Assembly: GCA_963596015.1 (NCBI GenBank)
Contig: CAVBJS010000038.1
Coordinates: 1-26,243 of the forward strand
Direction: 5' to 3'
Source: CAG-791 sp963596015
GTDB lineage: Bacteria > Bacillota > Clostridia > Lachnospirales > Lachnospiraceae
Length of the DNA: 26,243 nucleotides
In this document: one piece after another, positions 1 through 8,536 of the stretch
How the letters are laid out: each line of letters opens with the position of its first letter
Numbering within the stretch: the first letter of the stretch is position 1
The notes under the pieces: generated by a model
The model's database searches: none
What the model saw: only the letters and a program-made list of their open reading frames with translations
Told to the model about the DNA's origin: nothing
Program-made: the position numbers and the translations under genes

Positions 1-1745
1 CTTCCGTGCTCTTTATCCAGTACGAAGTGCTTATCCTCTACCCGGTATACCGCATCGCACTTCTCGATGGTGGATAACCGATGGGCGATGATCACCAGGG
101 TCTTGCGGCCATGCAAGCTCTCGATGGCTTCCATAATGGCCTGCTCTGTGTCATTGTCAAGAGCGGAGGTAGCCTCGTCAAAGATCATGATCTCCGGATC
201 CATATAAAGGGCTCTGGCGATACCGATCCTCTGACGCTGACCGCCGGAGAGACGCACGCCCCGCTCGCCGATGGAGGTATCCAGTCCATCCGGCAGGGAG
301 CGAACGAACTCATCCATCTGGGCTTCCTTTAATACATGCCAGATCTGCTCCTCATCAATATCCTCCGGGGCAAAGCCGTAGGCAATATTGTTGCGGATCG
401 TATCATCCAGCATATACATCATCTGGGGCACATAACCGATATTGGCATACCAGCCCATGATGTTGGTGGTAATGTCTGTGCCGTCCACCAGGATCTGTCC
501 CTTCTGGGGCTGCAGCAGTCCTAAAAGGATATCCACCGCCGTGGACTTGCCGGCGCCGGAAGGACCGATGATACCCACCGACTGGCCGATGCGAATGGTC
601 AGCCCCGCATTTTCCAGAATATTAACTTCTGTGTTGGGATACCGGTAGGTGATGTCTGTAAGTTCCACTTTGTCGTGGAAGGGCAGCGGCACAATAGGTC
701 CCCGCTGCCGGAAGATCGCAGCATTGTCCACATCCTTGCTGCGAACGATGATCTCCTCCACAGAGTCCATACATGGCTCATAGTAAGCGATGCTGTTAAG
801 GTAGGTGGAGATGCGGTTGGCACTGGGCATGATCCGGATGGCCACTACCGCCAGCACACCGATCTGTCCCATGGTATTGGCCAGATCGTCGGAGCTCATG
901 AGAAAGAATCCCACCATGCCCAGAATACCGGTCATGCAGACAGTCTCGATCAGGAGCCTGGGAATATTCTGATAGGAATTCTGCTTCTTCTGAATATCGC
1001 ACAGCTTCTCCGCGCTCTTTTCATACTGATCCACAAAGTACTTTTCCTTGTTCAGTACCTTGGTCTCCTTCATGCCGCTGACCGCCTGCATCAGCCACTT
1101 GGTGTTCAGGGCACTGTTGACCTGTACCTCGTGGCCGTAACGACGGAGCACCGGTCCCATGACCTTTTTGTTCACCACGATGATGATGCCGATCAGGCTT
1201 CCCATGATGACCGTCATCAGGGGATTTAAGACGATGGACAGCACGATCAGGGCCGCCATGATGATCCCCTCGGTGCAGAAAGAGAGGATCGTCAGCAGCA
1301 TATTATAGACGCCGTTTACATCGCTTAGGATATGTCGCATGATCACCGGTGTATTGGCATCTAAAAAGAATTCATAAGGCCTTGTCACATAATCCTTGAA
1401 CAGATTGGTAGAGGTCTGAAACTGTCCGTTATAAATAAAGCGGTACTGGGCTCTGTACATATAGTACAGGAATATATTCTTTACGATATACAGACCGATC
1501 AGCAGTACAATGATCAGACTCAGGAAGGACTTGGGATCCTGCATATTCAGCATGACATAGATCTTGCTGTAGGTAGAATCCGTCTCCACGGAGCCGGGAT
1601 TCATGGCGATGGTGATCACCGGCAGGATCAGACTGGTGCCTACCGTCTCCATGCCTGCCCCTAAGAGCATCAGGAAAAAGAGCACCACCAGATTGCCCTT
1701 TTGCTTTTTGGTCAATATTCTCGCCACGCGTTTCATTAATTTCAT
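1..1745 (-). CDS. PglK/MsbA-like ABC flippase or exporter (C-terminal end cut by window edge)
   Basis: This is an ATP-driven exporter half-transporter with a fused membrane domain and ATPase. By family and context it probably flips a lipid-linked oligosaccharide across the cytoplasmic membrane. Reading from the ATG at 1745 gives 581 codons with no stop before the edge. Hydrophobic segments lie near residues 18-46, 73-97, 160-192, 263-283 and 294-306. The ATPase domain follows: Walker A GPSGAGKST at 394-402, signature LSGGQRQRIGIA at 499-510, Walker B IMIFDEATSALD at 519-530, and the switch histidine in IIAHRLS near 552-558. A family member of this type is nearly complete at about 580 residues, so only a short tail should be missing. 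AGGA lies 8 nt before the start. The gene follows the GT11-GT2 gene by 88 bp with no terminator seen, as expected for the export step of the glycan locus. Substrate is inferred from neighbours only. Confidence 0.88.
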   Translation of the reverse strand, partial: MKLMKRVARILTKKQKGNLVVLFFLMLLGAGMETVGTSLILPVITIAMNPGSVETDSTYSKIYVMLNMQDPKSFLSLIIVLLIGLYIVKNIFLYYMYRAQYRFIYNGQFQTSTNLFKDYVTRPYEFFLDANTPVIMRHILSDVNGVYNMLLTILSFCTEGIIMAALIVLSIVLNPLMTVIMGSLIGIIIVVNKKVMGPVLRRYGHEVQVNSALNTKWLMQAVSGMKETKVLNKEKYFVDQYEKSAEKLCDIQKKQNSYQNIPRLLIETVCMTGILGMVGFFLMSSDDLANTMGQIGVLAVVAIRIMPSANRISTYLNSIAYYEPCMDSVEEIIVRSKDVDNAAIFRQRGPIVPLPFHDKVELTDITYRYPNTEVNILENAGLTIRIGQSVGIIGPSGAGKSTAVDILLGLLQPQKGQILVDGTDITTNIMGWYANIGYVPQMMYMLDDTIRNNIAYGFAPEDIDEEQIWHVLKEAQMDEFVRSLPDGLDTSIGERGVRLSGGQRQRIGIARALYMDPEIMIFDEATSALDNDTEQAIMEAIESLHGRKTLVIIAHRLSTIEKCDAVYRVEDKHFVLDKEHG

Positions 1746-1833
1746 AGGATCGTTCCTTTGTATTCTATTTATTTGGCCGGCGCAAAGCAGTAACGCAAAC
1801 ACAGAGCCGGATCGGTAAGTACCGAAGATATAT

Positions 1834-4125
1834 TCACCGGTTTTTCCACTTCACCACCGTGTTCTCATACAGGCCGGAGACCTTGGCATAAAGCGCCGGT
1901 GAAGCCAGAAACAGCCGCATTCTCACCCTGTCTCCCCGTGAGGCAAAGGGTTCTTTTAAAAGCGATAAGACCCGGTCTTTTTCAGCAAGCACTTCTGTCT
2001 CCAGTCGCTTTGCATAGGACATCATGGAAGGGTCTGCGCGAAATTCCAGATCATAGAATAAAAGCCGTCTGTAGAAATAAAAGGCCGCTCTTTTCGCGAT
2101 CTCCTCCATACCGCAGGATGCAAACCAGGCGATCTGTTCTCTCCAGAAAGGAAGCTCATCCCGGAACCTGCGCTCGCCCGCCTTTTCATTCATGATACTG
2201 CCGGCCCGGTCCAGGACATAATTATAAAGAGGTACATCCAGATAGACCAGTCTTTCCATAGCGGTAAAAGCTTTCGCTGTAAAAATGATATCCTCGCTGT
2301 TTCTCCCTGTAGGAAACCGCAGATCTTCAATGCAGCTTCTCTTGAAAAGCTTGCTCCAGACGGAATTGTAGATAATGACCCGGTCATCTCCGCTGGTATA
2401 GATCCGCAGTGCCTGCTGCTGGTTTAATAATACACTTTGGTCCAGAACGGCGTCAATGAAACCGGTCTTCCTCTTCTTTGTTTCATCACCGTCTTTGAAA
2501 GAAATCTCCGGTGTCTTTTCCTGTGCAGATTCTGCAATAGTTTCCTGCGCAATGTTCAAAGCGATCTCTGAAGCCGTTCTCTGTCCTGTTTCCGGCGCAG
2601 TTTCCGAAGCAGTTTCTGCCACGCCATCCCGCACCTGCTCATACCGCACCACCGCGATCTGGGCATTGCCCTGCAGGCAGCCGGCAACCATGGCCTCTAT
2701 CATAGCCGGCTCATACCAGTCATCCCCGTCCAGGAATGCGATATATGCGCCCTTCGCTCTCTCCAGTCCCGCATTTCTGGCATCGGAGAGACCGCCGTTT
2801 TTCTTGTGGATCACCTGCACCCGGCTGTCTTTGGCTGCAAAAACATCGCACAATGCCGGCGTTTTGCCGTCTGTGGAGCCGTCGTCCACTACCAGTATCT
2901 CCAGGTTTTCATAAGTCTGCTGCTTAAGGGAGGCAAAGGCTCTGGGCAGATAGTCTGCCACATTATAGGCTGCCACAATGACAGAAACTAACGGCCTGTA
3001 GACCTGCGCCCGGCATTCTCTCGCATCTCTTGCATATTCTGCACCTCTTGCATCTCCTGTATCTCCTGCATCTCTCGCGTCTCTCGCATTCTCTGCCGGT
3101 GCATCAGGCGCAAAGACCAGTTCTCCCGCCCCGTTGATCCGAAACATCTTTTCGGTAAAGATATCCCGTCTGGCCAGGGTGCTGCCGTCCGGCATGTGGA
3201 TCCACAGAGAGGGAGCCATGATCAGCTGTCCCGGATGGTCTGCCAGCCAGGCTCCCCACCAGCTGAAGCTGCTGTTGGCGATGATATGATGCCGGCACTT
3301 TGTCATCAGCGCCAGATCCAGATAGCCGTGATCCTCATCGGCGCCCTTGATCAAGGTATAGGAAACAGTGCCTGACTGTCGATTTTTGCTCTTTCGGCTG
3401 TCGCTGTCGATCTCCCGCCCGCTTTCTTCTTCGGCGTTTCCTGTATCTGCTGTTTCCTTTTCTTTTTTCTCCATAGCGGCGATCCAATCCGCCGCCTTCT
3501 TTTCATCATTGGAAAAGACATAGAAGTGCACCTGCTCTCCCAGTCTCTCCCGCATCTGTCTCACAGCCTCTTCATAATAGGCCGGCGTGCAAATGCCCCC
3601 ATAGGTATCTGCCTTATCCAGATAATCCCCGAAGCGCAGATGCACCGCCACGGAATCCTCTCTCTGCATCCGGGCAGCCAAAGCGGCCCGCTCTGGCTCT
3701 TCCTGCCACAGACTCTCCGGGAACGTAAAAGCCTCTTTCACCTTCTCCCTGACATCGGCAAAATATTTCTCCGACTGGAAGCAGCCGCAGAAATATCCCT
3801 CTTCCTGTTCCAGAAAGGAAGGATCAAAAACCAGATCCCGGTCATGCTTTTCCAAGGAATGCCTTCCCTGCAGTTTTCTGCGGATCCGGCTTTTTACATC
3901 CATTCGTGCATCGGTCAGATCCCGCACCGGTTCCTTTTCTGCCCTGGGATATTGGATGCCGAAGGCAGACAGACGGATGGGTCTTCGCACCCCTGTCTCT
4001 GCCTGGTGCTCATATTCCGACCAGTCGTCAAAACAGACCTGCCTGCCCATTGCCTGCAGCTTAATAAAAAGAGCGTATTGAAACATCTGATTGCCGAGTC
4101 CCCCCGACATACGGATCACGATCAC
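1834..4125 (-). CDS. GT11 (alpha-1,2-fucosyltransferase-like) fused to GT2 glycosyltransferase
   Basis: This 763-residue protein appears to carry two glycosyltransferases. The first half matches GT11: N-terminal MSGGLGNQMFQYAL (residues 6-19), HLRFGDY (162-168) and SSFSWWGAWL (285-294), the usual GDP-fucose-dependent alpha-1,2-fucosyltransferase landmarks. The second half is a GT-A GT2 domain: VSVIVAAYN (380-388), DDGSTD (414-419), DGDD (466-469, DXD-like) and SED (610-612, likely catalytic base region). An Ala-Arg-Asp-Gly-rich linker (about 344-377) joins them. A second low-complexity insertion (about 503-540) sits inside the GT2 domain and a charged one (about 219-253) inside GT11. I chose the GTG at 4125 because GGAGG lies 6 nt upstream; the frame is open to another GTG at 4158, which lacks a good site. 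It lies in the glycan operon between an AsnB gene and the ABC flippase. Acceptor specificity cannot be read from sequence. Confidence 0.85.
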   Translation of the reverse strand: MIVIRMSGGLGNQMFQYALFIKLQAMGRQVCFDDWSEYEHQAETGVRRPIRLSAFGIQYPRAEKEPVRDLTDARMDVKSRIRRKLQGRHSLEKHDRDLVFDPSFLEQEEGYFCGCFQSEKYFADVREKVKEAFTFPESLWQEEPERAALAARMQREDSVAVHLRFGDYLDKADTYGGICTPAYYEEAVRQMRERLGEQVHFYVFSNDEKKAADWIAAMEKKEKETADTGNAEEESGREIDSDSRKSKNRQSGTVSYTLIKGADEDHGYLDLALMTKCRHHIIANSSFSWWGAWLADHPGQLIMAPSLWIHMPDGSTLARRDIFTEKMFRINGAGELVFAPDAPAENARDARDAGDTGDARGAEYARDARECRAQVYRPLVSVIVAAYNVADYLPRAFASLKQQTYENLEILVVDDGSTDGKTPALCDVFAAKDSRVQVIHKKNGGLSDARNAGLERAKGAYIAFLDGDDWYEPAMIEAMVAGCLQGNAQIAVVRYEQVRDGVAETASETAPETGQRTASEIALNIAQETIAESAQEKTPEISFKDGDETKKRKTGFIDAVLDQSVLLNQQQALRIYTSGDDRVIIYNSVWSKLFKRSCIEDLRFPTGRNSEDIIFTAKAFTAMERLVYLDVPLYNYVLDRAGSIMNEKAGERRFRDELPFWREQIAWFASCGMEEIAKRAAFYFYRRLLFYDLEFRADPSMMSYAKRLETEVLAEKDRVLSLLKEPFASRGDRVRMRLFLASPALYAKVSGLYENTVVKWKNR
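2512..2619 (-). repeat. In-frame 12-nt degenerate minisatellite inside the GT2 domain
   Basis: Nine degenerate 12-nt units encode four-residue units of the type AETA/SETA/PETG/QRTA/SEIA. They interrupt the GT2 domain after its DXD region. The unit length is a multiple of three, so copy-number changes would alter length without a frameshift. Confidence 0.6.
3013..3093 (-). repeat. In-frame 9-nt minisatellite encoding the GT11-GT2 linker
   Basis: Nine consecutive 9-nt units related to TGCATCTCY (plus strand) fill 81 nt. On the coding strand they give a tripeptide-like Ala-Arg-Asp / Ala-Gly-Asp linker between the two glycosyltransferase domains. Units differ by one to three bases, so the array is old or diverging. 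Confidence 0.7.
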
Positions 4126-4190
4126 GCTTTTCCTCCATGACGGCATCTGCCATATCACATTCTGATGCCTGTGTTGTAAATTACAGGGCA

Positions 4191-4240
4191 GCCGGTTTCC
4201 TGTATCTATATACAGCCCGGTTTCTCTGTATCTTTATACC
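4191..4240. repeat. Two tandem imperfect 25-bp copies in the AsnB to GT11-GT2 gap
   Basis: Positions 4191-4215 and 4216-4240 are adjacent imperfect copies sharing CCGGTTTC and TGTATCT.TATAC. They lie in the 151-bp gap between the stop of the first AsnB gene and the preferred GTG start of the GT11-GT2 gene. I see no terminator there, so the two genes may still be co-transcribed. Confidence 0.55.
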
Positions 4241-4276
4241 GTTCTGTTCCGTTGCATCAACATCCTACAGCCGCAT

Positions 4277-6166
4277 CTATCCTCTGCCCTTATACTCCGT
4301 CTCCATCCAGGCCTGGAACATCAGGATATACCAGATCTGCACACACCATTCTCCGGTATTCATAAACCGGTTCCAGATCTCCCAGACCACATCCGGATCA
4401 AGGATTCCCTGGGCTGCCAGCTTGTTTCTCTCGATCAGGCCCTCTGCCCAATCCCGCAGATCGGTCTTTCTAAGCCACTGGTCCACCGGAATGGAAAATC
4501 CCTTCTTAGGTCTCTCCATCATGCTCTTTGGCACATAGCGATAAAGCACATCCCGCAGCACCAGCTTGCCTACGCCGTCTGCCCGGAGATAATCGATGGG
4601 CAGCGTCCAGGCAAATTCCACTACATCCTTATCCAGGAGCGGCACTCTGGTCTCCAGGGAAACAGCCATGGCCGTGCGGTCCACTTTCACCAGAATATCG
4701 TCCGGGTGATACATGCTCATATCCATCAGCATGATATCATGGTTTACCTCCCCTGTCTCATCCGGTCCCAGCTGGGTATAGGCATAGGGGATCTGCTTGT
4801 GATTTCGGGCGATGCGGCCGATCAGCGGATCCGTCTCATAGCTGACCCGGTAAATATCCTCCGGAGAATCTGCCGCCAGCCGGATCCCTCTGGAGCGCCA
4901 GATGATGTTATTGCGAAGGGGGGAGTGCAGCAAAAGACCTGCCGCCGGCTTGCGGATCCCGCCCGGGATCCGGCGCACCATATTCCACATCCGCTCTGCC
5001 CCTGCATAAGAGGTATAGCCGCAGAAAAGTTCATCCCCCGCATCGCCGCTTAAGGATACTGTCACATGCTCTCTGGTCATCTTGCTCACCAGATAGGTAG
5101 GGATCTGAGAGCTGTCTGCGAAGGGCTCCGCAAACATGGCCGGCAGCATAGGGATCACTTCCTTTGCATCCTTTTCCGTAATATAGAGCTCTGTATGCTC
5201 TGTACCCAGATGCCTTGCGATCTCCCCGGCGTATACGGCCTCATTATACTTAGGATCCTCCATGCCGATGGTAAAGCTGCGCACCTTCTGCGCACTCTCC
5301 TGCTGCATCAGAGCCACCACCGTACTGCTGTCGATACCGGCGGATAAGAAAGCGCCTACCGGCACATCGGCCACCATCTGATCCCGGATAGAGGCCCGCA
5401 GCAGTCTCTCCAGCTCATCCGCTGCTTCCTCTCTGGTGCCGGTAAACAAATGGGACTGGCCGTATTTTGCCTTTTCCCGCAGAGACCAGTAGGCTTTTAT
5501 TTCCTGGGTTCCCTCCGTAAAGGGTGCTCTGATGGTCAGCATTTTACCGGGTTCCAGTTTCCGGATCTTCTGATAGATGGTATAAGGCGCCGGTATATAG
5601 CCATGGGCAAAGTAAATATCCAGTACATCCGTAAAGATCGTATTATCAAAGCCCTCCAGCACCGTTATGCATCCTAAATCCGATGCGAAAACAAAGCTGC
5701 CCTGTACAAATCCATAGTACAGCGGCTTCTCACCGATCCGGTCCCGCAGCAGAGTCAGTGTCTTAGTCTCTCTGTCAAAAAGGGCGATGGCAAACATACC
5801 CTTGCATTGGCGGATGGTCTCCTCGATGCCATAGGCCTCAAAGGATTCCAGCAACACCTCTGTGTCAGAGGTTCCCCGAAAGGCCGTTACCTTTTTCTCC
5901 TCCAGCAGCTTTTTCCGAAGAACCCGGTGGTTATAGATCTCTCCGTTAAAAACGCATACATACCGGCCGCTGTGGGACTGCATGGGCTGCGCCCCTGCCT
6001 CCGACAGATCCACGATGGAAAGACGTCTGTGTCCTAAGCAAACCTCCCCGTCCTGAGAAAGCCAGGTGCCGCCGGCATCCGGTCCCCGGTGGATCATCCG
6101 CTGCTTCATGCGTTCCATATTTTTTTCAGGATCTTTAAAATGACATAAACCCGCTATTCCGCACAT
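4277..6166 (-). CDS. asnB: AsnB-type glutamine-hydrolysing amidotransferase (copy 1)
   Basis: This 629-residue protein has a class II glutamine amidotransferase domain followed by an ATP-pyrophosphatase synthetase domain, the layout of asparagine synthetase B. After Met removal the N-terminal residue is the catalytic Cys2 (MCGIAG). NGEIYN (74-79) is the glutamine-site motif and RDRIGEKPLYY (141-151) ends the first domain. The synthetase PP-loop reads LSAGIDSS (274-281), with Ala where the usual motif has Gly, and SGDAGDELF lies at 373-381. An AGGGAGGAG site precedes the ATG. Within a glycan operon such proteins may amidate sugar acids (inferred) instead of making asparagine. It sits 24 bp after the SGNH gene. 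A second AsnB of the same length lies at 8537-10426 but is clearly diverged, so this is not a recent duplication. Confidence 0.9.
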   Translation of the reverse strand: MCGIAGLCHFKDPEKNMERMKQRMIHRGPDAGGTWLSQDGEVCLGHRRLSIVDLSEAGAQPMQSHSGRYVCVFNGEIYNHRVLRKKLLEEKKVTAFRGTSDTEVLLESFEAYGIEETIRQCKGMFAIALFDRETKTLTLLRDRIGEKPLYYGFVQGSFVFASDLGCITVLEGFDNTIFTDVLDIYFAHGYIPAPYTIYQKIRKLEPGKMLTIRAPFTEGTQEIKAYWSLREKAKYGQSHLFTGTREEAADELERLLRASIRDQMVADVPVGAFLSAGIDSSTVVALMQQESAQKVRSFTIGMEDPKYNEAVYAGEIARHLGTEHTELYITEKDAKEVIPMLPAMFAEPFADSSQIPTYLVSKMTREHVTVSLSGDAGDELFCGYTSYAGAERMWNMVRRIPGGIRKPAAGLLLHSPLRNNIIWRSRGIRLAADSPEDIYRVSYETDPLIGRIARNHKQIPYAYTQLGPDETGEVNHDIMLMDMSMYHPDDILVKVDRTAMAVSLETRVPLLDKDVVEFAWTLPIDYLRADGVGKLVLRDVLYRYVPKSMMERPKKGFSIPVDQWLRKTDLRDWAEGLIERNKLAAQGILDPDVVWEIWNRFMNTGEWCVQIWYILMFQAWMETEYKGRG

Positions 6167-6190
6167 GGGTTCTCCTCCCTGTTTTGCACA

Positions 6191-7282
6191 CTATTCTTCT
6201 TCTCCCAGCTGGGCATAATCCTCATTGGCAATGCGCTCCCGGATCTTATCCATGGCCTCTGCATAGACCTGCTGCCATTTTTCATAGGCCTTATCCCAGG
6301 AAGCATAGCTTTCCTGTCCCCGTCTGTCCGGCAGATCGTAATTTTCCTCTAAATATTTTTCAAAAAAAGCGGTCACCTTCCGGGCGCCGGCGGCATTGGT
6401 ATGGTTGCCGTAATCGTTAAAATCCTGTGCCCCGTCTATGCCGATCTCATCATAATACCGGTTCAGGTTAAGGAATCCATATCCTCTTTCCGTCACCTTC
6501 TCCCCGATATAATTAAACATCCGGGCCTGCTCCTGGGTATGCAGGTAAGGAGAGACGATAAAGAGGGCATTCTGTCCATTTTCCTCCAGGTAATCCATCA
6601 GCTCGTTCAAATGCTGCTCCTGGATCTGGGGAATGGGTGTCGTCTCCGTCTCTGTGGACCAGTCCTGCAATGTGCAGGGGCCCACTTCGTCGGTGCTCTC
6701 ATATCCCTTCATGGCATCCGGCCAGGCATAAAGAGCTGTCCGCAGCTGACTGGGCAGAAACAGGGTTTTCCAGTTGGAGTGATACTTAAAAATGTCAAAA
6801 TAGTAGGTATACCGGTCCGTGTCCTCTGCCGTCAGATCGTCTGTCACCATGGCCTTAATGGTCTCGATCCGGTTCAGAGAATACCGCATATTGTCTGTGA
6901 CACCCCGGGTATAGGCCATATTATTGGTCATATCCTCTTCCCGGCCGGTATACATCCGCACCTCGTAGATTAATAAGGAGGGAGACTGGTACTTCAGGGC
7001 CTCCTTTGTCAGATACAGCTGGGCCACCGGTCTTTGGAGATTCGTGGAAAGGGGATAGCATACGATCCCTTCCTCTCCGTACATCTGAGGCGTTGCATAA
7101 TAGGGAAATACCGGCGAGGAGCCGATCATAATGGCATCTATGGTATTCTTCGGCTCCGCATAAAAGCCTACAAACCGGTCTTTCACGGCGCCGTTGGTCC
7201 TAAGGCAATAGGATACCATGACCAGCAATGCCAGAAAGACGGCTATAAAGATCGCAGCCGAAGCTGCCTGTTTTTTTGACAT
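6191..7282 (-). CDS. Membrane-anchored SGNH/DltD-like protein of a glycan locus
   Basis: This 363-residue protein has one N-terminal hydrophobic segment (about residues 9-26) and an otherwise soluble body likely outside the membrane. IMIGSSPV (about 51-58) resembles the SGNH nucleophile block with Ser, and DYGNHTNAAG (about 290-299) resembles the C-terminal Asp/His block. This supports an acyl-transfer or esterase role on a surface polymer, possibly O-acetylation, but the reaction is inferred. The ATG at 7282 is preferred because GAGG lies 5 nt upstream; a GTG two codons earlier overlaps that site. The gene lies 19 bp downstream of a GT4 gene and 24 bp upstream of AsnB copy 1, so it is tightly within the operon. 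The C-terminus is charged and helical-looking. Confidence 0.7.
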   Translation of the reverse strand: MSKKQAASAAIFIAVFLALLVMVSYCLRTNGAVKDRFVGFYAEPKNTIDAIMIGSSPVFPYYATPQMYGEEGIVCYPLSTNLQRPVAQLYLTKEALKYQSPSLLIYEVRMYTGREEDMTNNMAYTRGVTDNMRYSLNRIETIKAMVTDDLTAEDTDRYTYYFDIFKYHSNWKTLFLPSQLRTALYAWPDAMKGYESTDEVGPCTLQDWSTETETTPIPQIQEQHLNELMDYLEENGQNALFIVSPYLHTQEQARMFNYIGEKVTERGYGFLNLNRYYDEIGIDGAQDFNDYGNHTNAAGARKVTAFFEKYLEENYDLPDRRGQESYASWDKAYEKWQQVYAEAMDKIRERIANEDYAQLGEEE

Positions 7283-7301
7283 TTTCACCTCGTTATCATG
7301 A

Positions 7302-8393
7302 TCATTTGGTTACAAACTGCAGCAGATACTCCTCCCACCGGGGCAGCACATTCTCCGGCGCATACACTTCCTGTACCTTCGATGCCTTTCTTCCCATCTG
7401 CTCTCTTAAACCCTGATCCTGCAAAAGCAGGCGCAGTTTTTCGGTCAGGGCTTTTGTATCCCGGACCGGTACCAGAAAGCCGTTCTCCCCGTTCCGGATC
7501 AGCATGGCGGGGCCGCCGCAGGGACAGTCTGTGGAAATGCAGGCGGTGCCTAAGGCCATGGCCTCCAACAGCGTATTGGGCATACCCTCTGTATCCGAAG
7601 TCAACAGGAAAACAGAGGCCTTTTCCAAAGCGCCGGCCACATCCCGGATGCTGCCGGGCAGAGATATCTTCTCCGCCACCCCAAGCCTTTGGGCCTCCTG
7701 ATACAGCTTTTCCTTTAATTCTCCGTTTCCGTACAGAACCAGTCTATATGCCGGAAATTCCTCTGCCAGAGCGGCAAAGGCCTCTATAGCCATCTGCTGA
7801 TTTTTATTTTCATCCATGCGGCCCACTGTCACGATGGTCTTCTCCCGCTCGCCCTCATAGACAGGCCGCAGGAAATCCTCATGCAGGGGGTTGGGCAGGA
7901 TAGTGACCTTTTTCTGTACCTTAGGCGGGAAGAAATCCCTGCTTTCCTCTGTCTGCAGAATGACACCGGCCGCGTGGGGGAAGGTGAGAAAGGCTGCCTT
8001 TTTAAGTCCTCTTCCCTCGTACTCCAGGGCAGGGGTGCCCCGCACGGCTGCCACCACCGGAATGTGGCAGGGGCAGGCTGTCAGAAGCGCCATGACATTA
8101 TTCTTACCGATAAAGGAAAGAATAACCTGTGGCCGTTCCTGTTGCCAGATCCGCTGCAGTTTCCGATAGCGATGCCAGAAATTCAAAAGCCGGCTTTTCC
8201 CGGTCTCCCTCTCTGTCAGGTCAGAAAGTTCCCGCCGGATGCCCGCAGGAAGGGCATATTCATCCTCATCCTGATGCTGGGTCACCAATAGGATCTCGTG
8301 GCCCCGGCTCTGCAGATAGGTCATGAGGTTGCAGGCCACCCGCTCTGCACCGGCTTTATGAAGAGAATTGATAAAAAAAGCGATCTTTGCCAT
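7302..8393 (-). CDS. GT4-family glycosyltransferase
   Basis: This 363-residue cytoplasmic protein is a retaining GT-B glycosyltransferase that transfers a sugar from a nucleotide donor to the growing lipid-linked glycan. Family landmarks are the N-terminal glycine-rich acceptor-side loop SLHKAGAERVACN (about 10-22), the nucleotide-site VGRMDENKNQ (about 190-199) and the E-x7-E element EGMPNTLLE (269-277), followed by TDCPCGGP. The ATG at 8393 has AGGA 6 nt upstream; an ATG four codons earlier has no usable spacing. It closely resembles the GT4 at 11346-12452 in the start region and the E-x7-E block, so the two are paralogues likely adding related sugars. A 143-bp gap separates it from the upstream AsnB gene. 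Confidence 0.88.
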   Translation of the reverse strand: MAKIAFFINSLHKAGAERVACNLMTYLQSRGHEILLVTQHQDEDEYALPAGIRRELSDLTERETGKSRLLNFWHRYRKLQRIWQQERPQVILSFIGKNNVMALLTACPCHIPVVAAVRGTPALEYEGRGLKKAAFLTFPHAAGVILQTEESRDFFPPKVQKKVTILPNPLHEDFLRPVYEGEREKTIVTVGRMDENKNQQMAIEAFAALAEEFPAYRLVLYGNGELKEKLYQEAQRLGVAEKISLPGSIRDVAGALEKASVFLLTSDTEGMPNTLLEAMALGTACISTDCPCGGPAMLIRNGENGFLVPVRDTKALTEKLRLLLQDQGLREQMGRKASKVQEVYAPENVLPRWEEYLLQFVTK

Positions 8394-8421
8394 AGGGATC
8401 CTCATTCCTGTCAGTGTAAAA

Positions 8422-8434
8422 GTTTACTGTTCAG
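8422..8434 (-). repeat. CTGAACAGTAAAC copy of a dispersed intergenic motif
   Basis: On the minus strand CTGAACAGTAAAC lies 29 nt before the GT4 start. It resembles TGTGAACAGTAAC at 10485-10497 and 17095-17107, which also lie shortly before genes. The rest of the 8394-8536 gap shows no gene and no convincing terminator. Confidence 0.4.
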
Positions 8435-8536
8435 TTCCCGGCCAGACGACGTCCGAACAGCAACATTACCTCCGATCACACAGGACAACTGCGCTGCCTT
8501 GTTTCGCATTCTGTATCGGTCGTATTTTTCACGCTA

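Noticed and set aside
675..1229. Long plus-strand open frame opposite the ABC flippase
   Set aside because: It lies entirely opposite a well-supported ABC transporter and has no recognisable motif; it reflects the coding bias of the real gene.
3013..3093. Short repeat array resembling CRISPR
   Set aside because: Units are 9 nt, contiguous without spacers, in frame and inside a gene; it is a minisatellite.
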